Assembly: GCF_003263785.1 (NCBI RefSeq)
Contig: NZ_JYJK01000130.1
Location: forward strand, 62,001 to 126,000
Length of the DNA: 64,000 nucleotides
Direction of reading: 5' to 3'
Source of the DNA: Vibrio variabilis
GTDB taxonomy: Bacteria; Pseudomonadota; Gammaproteobacteria; Enterobacterales; Vibrionaceae
A program made the translations under genes and the position numbers. The notes beneath the pieces are model-generated. The model ran no database searches. It was not told the origin of the DNA and saw nothing but the letters and a program-made list of their open reading frames with translations. Numbering within the stretch: position 1 is the first letter of the stretch; every line of letters starts with the position of its first letter. This document shows positions 9,447 through 18,915 of this stretch, piece after piece.

Positions 9447-9462
9447 TCTCAACGCTTTTAAA

Positions 9463-9485
9463 AACCTCCGCATGGAGGTTTTTTT
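9463..9485 (+). terminator. Terminator of fldA
   Basis: AACCTCC (9463-9469), loop GCAT, GGAGGTT (9474-9480), then TTTTT. Confidence 0.8.
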
Positions 9486-9516
9486 ACATCTGTACTAAGC
9501 AATACCTAGCATGAGG

Positions 9517-10022
9517 TCAGGCATTGAGTGCCTCAACATCACGAAACTGGGCTTTTTTACGAATGTAAAGCTTACGCTGAATGGTTGAAACGACCTCACC
9601 TTTGTCGTTTTGAATGTGGGTAACAAATTCTGGGAAGCACTTTTCACCTGTTTGTGTGCTTTGCAAAATGTCGTCTAGCATATCTTGACTGATGACAAAC
9701 TCCGCTCGCAAATCAGAAAACCCCGGCTTAATGAAGTCAATGCTGGCTTCCTTATCCCAAACGTAATACTGCTCACGCAAAATTCCCATTAACATCAATG
9801 AGTAGATAGGATCCGTCATCGCAAATATGCTGCCACCAAACTGAGATCGATTGGCGTTTTTGTTCCACCAACGCAGCTTCAAACGCACTTTAACACTGCG
9901 AAAGTCCTCACTGATTTCCTCAATACGAATACCCGCCCCCAAAAAGGCGGCCAGATGTTCAGCGCAAACTTAACGTACTTAGGTTTGTATATTTTGGCGA
10001 GTCGTTTGTCCATCGGATCCAT
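9517..10022 (-). CDS. DUF4442 hot-dog-fold (thioesterase-like) protein, frameshifted
   Basis: Most of the protein is in one frame from 9942 down: residues GAGIRIEEISEDF, RLKLRWWNKNANRSQFGGS and DFIKPGFSDL fit DUF4442, a predicted acyl-thioesterase-like fold of unknown substrate. The frame lacks a natural start. Upstream, another frame from the ATG at 10020-10022 (or 10011-10013) reads MDPMDKRLAKIYKPKYVKF then ALNIWPPF. Adding one A to the A5 run at 9941-9945 joins the two as WPPFLGAGIRIEE. The repaired length is about 168 aa. It lies convergent to fldA and divergent from fur. Confidence 0.72.
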
Positions 10023-10157
10023 CCATTACTACAAGTCCATTAAATGTAAACAAATTGTAACTGGTCAGACGTGCTTGTAAAGTGACACAGTTCCACTTCT
10101 ATGTTAATAGTTAGTAACCCTTTGAACTTCACGGTTTATTGTTACGCGCTAGTACCC

Positions 10158-10163
10158 TATAAT
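10158..10163 (+). promoter_or_regulatory. Likely -10 box of the fur promoter
   Basis: A perfect TATAAT lies 51 bases before the fur ATG. The matching -35 is weak (TTTATT, 10135-10140, 17-base spacer). No clear Fur box is visible. Confidence 0.4.
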
Positions 10164-10214
10164 GGACGGATACATGAAATCTGTTTATTGCTGCAGATCA
10201 TCACAGGAAAGTTT

Positions 10215-10661
10215 ATGTCAGACAATAACAAGGCACTTAAGGACGCGGGACTGAAGGTCACGTTGCCTCGACTAAAAATTTTAGAAGTACTGCAGAAGCC
10301 AGAGTACCAACACATCAGCGCAGAAGACTTGTATAAAAAGCTTATCGACCTTGGCGAAGAGATCGGTCTAGCGACAGTTTATCGCGTACTTAACCAATTT
10401 GATGATGCTGGTATTGTTACTCGCCACCACTTTGAAGGCGGTAAATCCGTATTCGAACTATCAACTCAACACCACCACGACCATCTAGTATGTCTAGACT
10501 GTGGTGAAGTGATTGAATTCTCTGATGACCTTATCGAGACTCGTCAGAAAGAAATCGCATCCAAATACAATATCGAGCTGACTAATCACAGCTTGTACCT
10601 ATACGGTAAGTGTATTGGCGGCGCGTGTAAGACTGACCCTAAAGCGCATAAGCCTAAGTAA
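10215..10661 (+). CDS. fur: Ferric uptake regulator Fur
   Basis: Fur is the Fe2+-dependent repressor of iron acquisition genes. The 148-aa protein starts MSDNNKALKDAGLKVTLPRLK, with the wHTH recognition segment EEIGLATVYRVLNQFDDAG. The metal sites are visible in HHHDHLVCLDCGEV (CxxC plus histidines) and the C-terminal CIGGAC. I use the ATG at 10215, after AGGAAAG; an upstream in-frame ATG at 10101 would add 38 residues that include the promoter. A terminator follows at 10679. Confidence 0.97.
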   Translation: MSDNNKALKDAGLKVTLPRLKILEVLQKPEYQHISAEDLYKKLIDLGEEIGLATVYRVLNQFDDAGIVTRHHFEGGKSVFELSTQHHHDHLVCLDCGEVIEFSDDLIETRQKEIASKYNIELTNHSLYLYGKCIGGACKTDPKAHKPK

Positions 10662-10678
10662 GTCTTTATTTGGATATG

Positions 10679-10707
10679 AAAAAACCAGCCATCAGGCTGG
10701 TTTTTTT
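10679..10707. terminator. Bidirectional terminator between fur and glnS
   Basis: AAACCAGCC and GGCTGGTTT flank ATCA, with an A run on one side and a T run on the other. It serves convergent fur and glnS. Confidence 0.8.
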
Positions 10708-10749
10708 GTGGGTTGGTAGTAGAAGGGGGCGCTTTCTGCCCCAATAAAC

Positions 10750-12417
10750 CTACTTCCCTTCAATCTTCGCCCAAGTATCACGAAGACCAACCGTGCGGTT
10801 GAACACCAAAGACTCAGCAGTAGAATCTTTAGAGTCCGCACAGAAGTAACCCATACGCTCAAACTGGTAACCTTGCTCAGCTTTCGCTGCCGCTAGGCTT
10901 GGCTCAACGAAACCGTTGATCACAACCAGTGAATCAGGGTTAATAGTTTCAGCAAAGTTATCTGCCGCTGCTGGGTTTGCTACTGTAAATAGGCGATCGT
11001 ATTGACGAATCTCTGCTGGAAGACCTTTGTCCGCAGATACCCAGTGGATCACGCCCTTCACTTTACGACCGTCCGCTGGGTTTTTGCCTAGCGTTTCTGG
11101 ATCGTAGCTACAGAAGATAGTCGTGATATTGCCTGCATCGTCTTTCTCGATACGCTCAGCTTTGATCACATACGCGCCACGTAGACGTACTTCTTTACCT
11201 AGCACCAAACGCTTGTACTTCTTGTTCGCTTCTTCGCGGAAGTCTTCGCGTTCAATCCAAACTTCACGAGTAAATGGTACTTCACGAGTGCCCATTTCTT
11301 CTTTGTTTGGATGGTTAGCAAGGGTTAGCGTCTCACCTTCACCTTCGTAGTTCTCGATAACAATCTTAACAGGATCAAGGACTGCCATCGCACGAGGTGC
11401 GTTCTCGTTTAGGTCATCACGAATGCAAGATTCTAGTGAACCAAACTCGATCATGTTCTCTTGCTTAGTCACACCAATACGCTTACAGAACTCGCGAATT
11501 GATGCCGGCGTGAAGCCACGGCGACGTAGACCAGAGATCGTCGGCATGCGTGGGTCATCCCAACCGTGAACCAATTTCTCAGTCACAAGTTGGTTTAGTT
11601 TACGCTTCGACATCACTGTGTATTCAAGATTGAGTCGGCTGAACTCGTACTGACGAGGCTGACAATCGATAGTAATGTTCTCAAGTACCCAATCGTACAG
11701 ACGACGGTTGTCTTGGAACTCAAGCGTACATAGTGAGTGGGTAATACCTTCTAGCGCATCTGAGATACAGTGCGTGAAGTCATACATTGGGTAGATGCAC
11801 CACTTGTCACCTGTTTGATGGTGCTCAGCAAAGCGAACACGGTATAGAACAGGGTCGCGCATCACCATGAACGATGAGCCCATGTCGATTTTAGCGCGTA
11901 GACATGCTGTGCCTTCTTCGAAGCCACCATCACGCATTTTCTCAAACAACGCTAGGTTTTCTTCAACTGGACGGTCGCGGTAAGGGCTTGGCTTACCTGG
12001 TGCGGTCAGCGTACCACGGTACTCGCGGATCTGCTCTGGACTTAGCTCTTCAACGTACGCTAAGCCTTTGTTAATTAATTCAACCGCATACTCGTAGAGC
12101 TTATCGAAGTAGTTTGATGAATAACATACTTCACCAGACCACTCAAAGCCCAACCAGCTTACATCATTCTTAATTGACTCAACGTATTCAACGTCTTCTT
12201 TTTCAGGGTTGGTGTCATCAAAGCGCAAGTTGCACTGACCCTGGTAGTCCTGAGCAATACCGAAGTTCAAACAAATAGATTTCGCGTGACCGATGTGCAG
12301 GTAGCCATTTGGCTCCGGCGGGAAACGAGTATGCACGCTAGTATGCTTGCCATCCGCTAAATCTTTATCAATGATTTGGCGAATAAAGTTCGATGGACGA
12401 GCCTCAGCTTCACTCAT
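10750..12417 (-). CDS. glnS: Glutaminyl-tRNA synthetase
   Basis: Class I synthetase charging tRNA-Gln. The HIGH motif is in FPPEPNGYLHIGHAKS near residue 35, and the KMSKS equivalent is VMSKRKL near residue 270. The C-terminal anticodon-binding beta-barrels include LRGAYVIKAERIEKDDAGN. The 555-aa length matches E. coli (554). The order glnS-nagE is also as in E. coli. Confidence 0.98.
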   Translation of the reverse strand: MSEAEARPSNFIRQIIDKDLADGKHTSVHTRFPPEPNGYLHIGHAKSICLNFGIAQDYQGQCNLRFDDTNPEKEDVEYVESIKNDVSWLGFEWSGEVCYSSNYFDKLYEYAVELINKGLAYVEELSPEQIREYRGTLTAPGKPSPYRDRPVEENLALFEKMRDGGFEEGTACLRAKIDMGSSFMVMRDPVLYRVRFAEHHQTGDKWCIYPMYDFTHCISDALEGITHSLCTLEFQDNRRLYDWVLENITIDCQPRQYEFSRLNLEYTVMSKRKLNQLVTEKLVHGWDDPRMPTISGLRRRGFTPASIREFCKRIGVTKQENMIEFGSLESCIRDDLNENAPRAMAVLDPVKIVIENYEGEGETLTLANHPNKEEMGTREVPFTREVWIEREDFREEANKKYKRLVLGKEVRLRGAYVIKAERIEKDDAGNITTIFCSYDPETLGKNPADGRKVKGVIHWVSADKGLPAEIRQYDRLFTVANPAAADNFAETINPDSLVVINGFVEPSLAAAKAEQGYQFERMGYFCADSKDSTAESLVFNRTVGLRDTWAKIEGK

Positions 12418-12564
12418 CTATAACACCTCTATGTTTTAAGTATTGTCAGATATATAAACGCTAATGATCCACAATTCTTTGAGAAACCTCAACAAGAACT
12501 CGCATTTTCATTAGATTATTTTAGTACTGATTTATAGACAGGGGATTGGCAAGGTTCTGAAGGC

Positions 12565-12594
12565 ACAAAAAAAGCCTCTCGGGGGAGAGGCTTT
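12565..12594 (-). terminator. Terminator of nagE
   Basis: On the minus strand AAGCCTCTC and GAGAGGCTT form the stem, followed by seven T. Confidence 0.8.
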
Positions 12595-12621
12595 GGTATG
12601 GAAATCAATGAGTCAGAGTGA

Positions 12622-14192
12622 TTATGGCAGTTTCACTTCTGATAGGTCTTCACCAGCGCCGATAGACTTCATTTCGCCAGCGATGATTTCTGCTAGAGGG
12701 CCAAGGATAACTTGTAGGTTGTTTTCACCTAGTTTAACCACACCTTTAGCACCTAGCTTCTTAAGAACGGCTTCGTCTGCAACAGAGCGGTCTTTAAGCG
12801 TAAGACGTAGGCGAGTGATACAAGCATCGATAGACGTTAGGTTATCGTGACCACCTAGAGCTTTTAGGTATTGGCGAGCTAGGTCACCGTTTTTGCCTTC
12901 ACCAGCAGCTACTTCTACTGCTTCGTCATCGTCTTCACGACCAGGCGACTTCAGGTTGAATGCGCGGATTGCGAAGCTGAATGTGAAGAAGTATAGAGCA
13001 CCGAAGCCAAGACCGATTAGTAGTAGTACGAATGGCTTAGTTGCTAGACCCCAGTTCAAGATAAAGTCGATTAGACCTGCAGAGAAGCCGAAGCCGTGTA
13101 GCGTACCGAACATGTTAGCAACCACTAGAGCAAGACCAGTAAATACTGCGTGCATTGCGTATAGAGCTGGAGCTAGGAATACGAACATGAATTCTAGTGG
13201 CTCAGTGATACCTGTTAGGAAAGAACAGAATGCTACTGAGAATAGTGCGCCACCTACTTGACCGCGTTTTTCAGCTGGAGCTGCTAGGTACATTGCTAGT
13301 GCAGCACCTGGTAGACCAAACATCATTACAGGGAAGAAGCCGTTCATGAATACGCCAGCGCCTTTGTCGCCGCCGAAGTAACGGTGTAGGTCACCAGACT
13401 TAACTGTTTCAGTGACTTCTTTAACAGTTGCTGTGATTTCAGGCGTTACTGAGTTAGCAAATTCGAACGTGTGAGACTGACCAGCAACTAGAGTCTTAGC
13501 AAGAGCTGGGTCAACACAAAGCTGTTGTAGTGCAGGAAGTGCTTGACCAGCTGCTTGAGCGCCAGTAACTAGAACTTCTTGACACGTACCCATACCGAAC
13601 CAGAAGTACGAGTTTAGTACGTGGTGTAGACCTACAGGGATAAGTGCACGGTTAAGTGTACCGTATACGAATTGGCCAACTGCGCCAGATGTAGATACTG
13701 CGTGTGCTAGTGCGTCTAGGCCGCCTTGGATTGAAGGCCAAACCACACCAGAAACTGCACCTGCTACTAGAGCAAACAGACCTGCATGATAGGTACAAGA
13801 CGCTTACCAGAGAAGAATGCTAGCCACTCAGGTAGACGAGTTGCGTGGAACGCATTGTAAGAGTGACCTGCGATGATACCTGCGAAGATACCGCCGAAGA
13901 ACGACATATTCACGTCTGCGTTAATAGTTGTTGCTGTTGCTGTCAGTACGAAGTAAGCAACCGCACCAGCAAGACCTGCTGCACCGTTACCATCTTTAGA
14001 AAGGCCAATCGCAATACCTAGACCGAAAAGAAGTGGCAATTGGCCGAAGATCGCACCACCAGCTTGTGCCATAAATGGAATGTCTAAAAGGTCGCCTTGA
14101 CCCAAACGTAGTAGAAGCGCCGCAATTGGTAGCGTTGCGATAGGTAGCATCAATGCCTTACCTAGCTTCTGCGCATATCCTAGAATATTCAC
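12622..14192 (-). CDS. nagE: PTS N-acetylglucosamine transporter IICB (NagE, frameshifted)
   Basis: NagE imports GlcNAc and phosphorylates it to GlcNAc-6P. The N-terminal IIC membrane domain starts MNILGYAQKLGKALMLPIAT. The C-terminal IIB domain carries the phospho-acceptor cysteine in DACITRLRLTLKD near the end, and the protein stops with no IIA domain. E. coli NagE has IIA fused, so this protein should take phosphate from the separate IIA-Glc (Crr). The frame breaks at about 13785, where RLVPIM meets AGLFALVAGAVSG; one added base (CC for C on the plus strand) restores it. The repaired length is about 523 aa. Divergent from nagA, with NagC- and CRP-like sites between. Confidence 0.9.
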
Positions 14193-14306
14193 CTTAAGTT
14201 CCCCCTATAGGATTTGAATTTTTTGGACGACTTATTTTAGCCGTTCAATTTAGTCCTATTCAGTGTATGGAATTAAATTCGCCCCGCAAATTAAAACCTT
14301 ATCAAT

Positions 14307-14322
14307 TGTGATCCTAATCACC
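14307..14322. promoter_or_regulatory. CRP-like site between nagE and nagA
   Basis: TGTGATCCTAATCACC matches TGTGA-N6-TCACA at nine of ten positions. It lies about 115 bases before nagE, where carbon-source control of GlcNAc uptake is expected. Confidence 0.55.
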
Positions 14323-14367
14323 AGTTTTTGCCAAAATACAGGCTTTTTGCTAGCGAGATCATAAAAC

Positions 14368-14390
14368 TTATTTTATCATACGAAAAAATA
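14368..14390. promoter_or_regulatory. NagC-like operator
   Basis: The near-palindrome TTATTTT-N9-AAAAATA has the AT-rich two-arm layout of NagC operators. A weaker copy (TTATTTTAGCCGTTCAATTT) begins at 14232, close to nagE. NagC could thus repress both divergent units, possibly through a loop; this is inference. Confidence 0.5.
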
Positions 14391-14661
14391 GCCAAATCTA
14401 AGTAGGATTCTGGTCAGGAGAGTTGCAAACACAAGCAGTTAAGTTGCGATATAAATCAAGTTTTATACCGTATTGAAACGCTAAAAAACGATAATAACTC
14501 TCATGTAATCATTAAGTTACTTTGATTACTTTAACTATTTATAACTTGCTGACTAACAAATTTGTTTCGTTACTAAGAGCTAGAAATCAAGTAAAATCAA
14601 TATGATTCAAGCACTGCGTCGTAACGGGCTAGAGAGAATACAACACAAGGATTCACTAACT

Positions 14662-15798
14662 ATGTATGCATTAACGAACGGTAAGGTCTTCACAGGTACT
14701 GATGTTCTGACCAATCATGCGGTGATCATTGATGGCGACACCATCCAATCTATCGTCCACGAATCAGAGCTGTCTGCCTCTATTGAGCGTATCGACCTTA
14801 ACGGTGCGAACCTAAGCCCAGGCTTCATTGACCTACAGCTCAACGGATGTGGTGGTGTGATGTTTAATGACGAAATCACAGCAGAAACCATTCATATCAT
14901 GCATAGAGCCAACCTAAAGTCTGGTTGTACTAGCTTCCTACCAACGCTTATCACATCTTCTGATGAGAACATGCGTCAAGCTCTATCTGCTGCACGCGAC
15001 TACCACAACCAGTACCAAAATCACTCTCTAGGTCTGCACCTTGAAGGTCCTTACCTAAATGTAGCGAAAAAAGGCATTCACAGCCCAGATTTCATCCGCC
15101 AATCTGATGAAGCGATGATTGATTTGATCTGCGAGCACCGTGATTTGGTTGCCAAAGTAACGCTAGCGCCTGAGCAAAATGCTCCAGAGCATATCCAGAA
15201 GCTTCGTGACGCCGGTATTGTTGTCTCTATCGGTCACACCAACGCCACTTATGAAGAAGCGCGCAAAGGTTTTGACGCAGGTATCACATTCGCCACTCAC
15301 CTATTCAATGCAATGACGCCAATGACAGGTCGTGAGCCTGGTGTTGTTGGTGCGATTTACGATACACCTGATGTGTACGCTGGCATCATTGCCGACGGTT
15401 TCCACGTTGACTACGCAAATATTCGCATCGCGCATAAAGTGAAGGGAGAAAAGCTCGTATTAGTGACGGATGCCACAGCTCCGGCGGGTGCTGACATGGA
15501 ATACTTTATTTTTGTCGGTAAGAAAGTATATTACAAAGATGGCAAGTGCGTAGATGAAAACGGCACCCTAGGTGGCAGCGCACTTACCATGATAGAAGCG
15601 GTTCAAAATACAGTTGAGCACGCTGGTATCGCTTTGGACGAAGCTCTTCGCATGGCAACGCTCTACCCAGCAAAAGCTATGGGCTTAGATAGTAAACTTG
15701 GTCGCATCAGAAACGGCATGGTGGCTAACCTGACGATTTTTGATAGAGACTTCAATGTTCAAGGCACGGTTGTTAACGGACAATACGAGCAAAATTAA
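14662..15798 (+). CDS. nagA: N-acetylglucosamine-6-phosphate deacetylase
   Basis: Converts GlcNAc-6P to GlcN-6P plus acetate. Metal and catalytic motifs are visible: HLEGPYL near residue 130, GHTNATYEEA near 195, THLFNAMTP near 215 and LVTDATAPAG (catalytic Asp) near 275. I start at the ATG at 14662, after ACACAAGGA, giving 378 aa against 382 in E. coli. The nagC ATG begins 2 bases after the stop, so nagA and nagC form one unit. nagB is not present here. Confidence 0.97.
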   Translation: MYALTNGKVFTGTDVLTNHAVIIDGDTIQSIVHESELSASIERIDLNGANLSPGFIDLQLNGCGGVMFNDEITAETIHIMHRANLKSGCTSFLPTLITSSDENMRQALSAARDYHNQYQNHSLGLHLEGPYLNVAKKGIHSPDFIRQSDEAMIDLICEHRDLVAKVTLAPEQNAPEHIQKLRDAGIVVSIGHTNATYEEARKGFDAGITFATHLFNAMTPMTGREPGVVGAIYDTPDVYAGIIADGFHVDYANIRIAHKVKGEKLVLVTDATAPAGADMEYFIFVGKKVYYKDGKCVDENGTLGGSALTMIEAVQNTVEHAGIALDEALRMATLYPAKAMGLDSKLGRIRNGMVANLTIFDRDFNVQGTVVNGQYEQN

Positions 15799-15800
15799 GC

Positions 15801-17015
15801 ATGAATGGCGGACAAATAGGTAACGTAGATTTAGTAAAACAACTCAATAGCGCAGCGGTTTACCGTTTGATAGACCAGCAAGGGCCTATTTCGCGCATTC
15901 AAGTTGCAGATGTCAGCCAGCTGGCGCCTGCAAGCGTTACCAAAATTACCCGCCAACTGCTCGAGCGCGGCCTCATTAAAGAGGTCGCTCAGCAAGCTTC
16001 AACCGGTGGCCGTCGCGCTATCTCCCTCACAACCGCTGTGGAACCATTCCATTCAGTAGCGGTTCGATTAGGTCGAGACTACATCTCTTTCTCTTTATAT
16101 GACCTAGGTGGCAAAGAGCTCGCGTTTTCTCACAAAGAGCTTTACTACACCAATCAAAACGAGCTAAGCGAAGGCTTAATTGTCGAGCTTCGTGAGTTCC
16201 TTAAAGAGCACAGCCCTAAAATCGAACAGTTGATTGCCATTGGCGTCACTCTGCCAGGTTTGGTTAACCCGACGACAGGTGTCGTCGAGTATGTACCGAA
16301 TACCGACATCGATAAACTTGAGCTCGCAGACCTAGTCAAACAGCATTTCAAAGTCGAGTGTTTTGTTGGTAACGATGTACGTGGACTCGCGCTCGCCGAA
16401 CATTACTTTGGTGCGAGCCGCGATTGCCAAGACTCGATTCTTGTCAGTGTTCACCGTGGTACCGGCGCAGGTATTATCGTTAACGGTCAAGTCTTTCTAG
16501 GCCACAACCGCAACGTCGGTGAAATTGGTCATATCCAAATTGATCCGCTTGGTGAGCAATGTCAATGTGGCAACTTTGGCTGTCTTGAAACGGTCGCATC
16601 AAACCCTTCTATCGTTAAGCGCGTGCGCACACTGATTGACCAAGGCTACGAGTCAACGCTGGCACTCAAAGAGCACATCACGATTGAAGATGTCTGCTCA
16701 CACGCACTCAATGGTGACGAACTGGCGAAACAAAGCCTCGTTCGCGTAGGCAACCAACTAGGTAAAGCCATTGCCATCACGATTAACTTGTTCAACCCAC
16801 AAAAAGTGATCATCGCTGGTGACATCACTATGGCGAAGGACATCGTATTCCCAGCGATTCGTCGTAACGTTGAAAACCAATCTCTGACGACCTTCCACAC
16901 AGACCTTCCGATTGTGGCGTCTGAAATTGATAAACAGCCAACGATGGGCGCATTTGCGATGATCAAGCGCGCCATGCTCAACGGCGTTTTGTTACAAAAA
17001 CTCCTTGAAGATTGA
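15801..17015 (+). CDS. nagC: NagC transcriptional repressor (ROK family)
   Basis: NagC represses the nag genes and is induced by GlcNAc-6P. The N-terminal HTH is in VYRLIDQQGPISRIQVADVSQLAPASVTKITRQL. The sugar-kinase-like ROK domain follows, with GVTLPGLVNP and HRGTGAG, and the structural zinc site HIQIDPLGEQCQCGNFGCLE. The 404-aa length matches E. coli NagC (406). The gene starts 2 bases after nagA. Confidence 0.95.
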   Translation: MNGGQIGNVDLVKQLNSAAVYRLIDQQGPISRIQVADVSQLAPASVTKITRQLLERGLIKEVAQQASTGGRRAISLTTAVEPFHSVAVRLGRDYISFSLYDLGGKELAFSHKELYYTNQNELSEGLIVELREFLKEHSPKIEQLIAIGVTLPGLVNPTTGVVEYVPNTDIDKLELADLVKQHFKVECFVGNDVRGLALAEHYFGASRDCQDSILVSVHRGTGAGIIVNGQVFLGHNRNVGEIGHIQIDPLGEQCQCGNFGCLETVASNPSIVKRVRTLIDQGYESTLALKEHITIEDVCSHALNGDELAKQSLVRVGNQLGKAIAITINLFNPQKVIIAGDITMAKDIVFPAIRRNVENQSLTTFHTDLPIVASEIDKQPTMGAFAMIKRAMLNGVLLQKLLED

Positions 17016-17068
17016 ACAAATGTTGCGAAATAACTCAGCACGCTGAAGATAATTTCGAGTAGAATATA

Positions 17069-17094
17069 GGCCGCACAATCGTGCGGTCTTTTTT
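17069..17094 (+). terminator. Terminator of nagA-nagC
   Basis: CCGCAC (17071-17076), AATC, GTGCGG (17081-17086), then a T-rich tract. It ends shortly before the antiporter gene. Confidence 0.7.
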
Positions 17095-17119
17095 ATCGTG
17101 GATAGTTAATAAAAAATAT

Positions 17120-18700
17120 ATGGAATTAATTCTCATCACTGTCGCCTTCGTCGCAGGCTTTCTCGCACTCAAATGCCAACTTCCCCCTTTAGTGGGCTTT
17201 CTGCTCGCTGGTTTCCTTTTGCATGACTTTGGCTTTGAGTCGACCACCACAATTACCACTCTTGCCGATCTTGGTGTAACGCTGCTGCTGTTTACCATCG
17301 GTCTGAAGCTCGATATTAAGACCTTACTGTCCAAAGAAATCTGGGCAGGTGCCACCGTGCATAACTTGCTATCCACGTTACTGTTCGCGCTGTTATTGCT
17401 AGGGCTTAAGTTCCTTGGTGTGACAAGCCTTGCCAGTCTCGACATCAACCAACTCATTCTGCTTGGCTTTGCCCTATCCTTCTCAAGTACCGTATTTGCC
17501 GTCAAAACCTTGCAGGAAAAAGGCGAAATGAACGCCACCTACGGCACACTCGCTATCGGTATCTTGGTTATGCAAGATATCTTCGCGGTGATCTTCTTGA
17601 CCGCATCCACCGGTAAATTCCCTGAGTGGTATGCCATCGCACTGTTTGGTCTGCCGCTACTGCGCCCACTGATGTTTAAGTTCCTTGATAAAGCCGGCCA
17701 TGGTGAAATGCTGGTACTAAGCGGTATCTTCTTTGCGCTAGTGATGGGAGCGGGTCTGTTCGAGCTTGTCGGAATGAAGCCGGATTTAGGAGCGCTAATC
17801 CTTGGTATGTTGCTCGCCTCGCATCGCAAAGCCTCAGAACTGTCAAAAGTCACTGTTTAATCTAAAAGAGCTGTTCCTAGTTTGCTTCTTCCTAAACATT
17901 GGCTTAGCCGACGAACCCACCATGCAAGGCTTTATCCTCGGTGCGTTACTGGTATTACTACTGCCACTCAAAGGCATACTCTATTTTGTTGTCATTAACG
18001 CCTTCAAATTCCGCGTTCGCACCTGTCTTCTTACCACGCTCACGCTATTCAACTTTAGTGAGTTTGGTCTGATTGTTGGTGGTCTGGCTTTCAAGCTAGG
18101 CTGGATCTCAGGAGATATCTTGGTGGCACTTGCCATCGCGGTATCACTGTCGTTTATCATCTCCGCACCACTAAACCGTGTGGGTCACGCCATTTATCTG
18201 CGCAGCGCCAAGTGGCTCAAAGAACAAGCGGCTGAGAATATCAACACTCGCGATCAGTTCATCAACCCTGGTGAAGCTCAAGTGTTGATTTTAGGAATGG
18301 GTCGTATTGGTAGTGGTGCCTACGATGAACTATTCGAGCGTTATGGCAAAGTGTGTCTTGGCGTAGAGGTACGTGAAGAGGCGGCTAAGCAGCATCAGCA
18401 AGAAGGTCGTAACGTCATAGCTGGTGATGCTACCGACCCTGACTTTTGGGAACGAATCCTAGATACAGCCCACGTAAAGCTGGTCTTACTCGCCATGCCC
18501 CACCACCAAGGGAACCAAACGGCGCTTGAACTGCTGCAAACCAAACAGTTTAAAGGTCAGGTTGCTGCGATTGCCGCTTATCCAGACCAACTTGCTGAAC
18601 TCGAAGAGATGGGGTAAGCGCAGCATTTAACATATACAGCGAAGCTGGCAGCGGTTTTGCTCGCCACGTATGTGAACAGCTGCAACCTAACCTTAAATAA
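17120..18700 (+). CDS. Kef/CPA2-type cation:proton antiporter with TrkA-N domain (two indels)
   Basis: An inner-membrane monovalent cation/proton antiporter. The transmembrane CPA2 part starts MELILITVAFVAGFLAL and includes LGFALSFSSTVFAVKTLQEKGE. The C-terminal Rossmann TrkA-N domain has LGMGRIGSGAYDEL. The frame is broken twice. At 17845-17848 one extra A in an A4 run separates HRKASELSK from SLFNLKELFLV. At about 18611 one missing G ends the frame at EEMG, while the other frame continues VSAAFNIYSEAGSGFARHV to 18700. Repaired length is about 526 aa. The ion and ligand are not inferable. Confidence 0.85.
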
Positions 18701-18709
18701 TCGCCCTCA

Positions 18710-18744
18710 GTCAGCCACTTTTTAGTGGCTGACTTTTCCTTTTC
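18710..18744 (+). terminator. Terminator of the antiporter gene
   Basis: GTCAGCCACT (18710-18719), loop TTTT, AGTGGCTGAC (18724-18733), then a T-rich tail. Confidence 0.75.
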
Positions 18745-18915
18745 TGACCAAAAAATAGCCCAAGTTAGAAAACATCCATCTTAACCGGCGCTCTGGTGAA
18801 TAAAATTTAAAAAGACTCCACTTTTATTTTATTTTTCCTTCCTCACGGTTGCTTTTTTTTGAGCAGATGGCAAATTGAACTCAACAGCGTTAAATTTCAT
18901 CTAAAAGGAAGTTGT

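Larger units (their letters stand above)
14193..14661. other. nagE-nagA divergent control region
   Basis: A 469-base AT-rich spacer with no convincing gene. It holds the CRP-like and NagC-like sites listed separately, and must hold both divergent promoters. An in-frame ATG at 14602 upstream of nagA has no typical NagA sequence after it. Confidence 0.6.
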
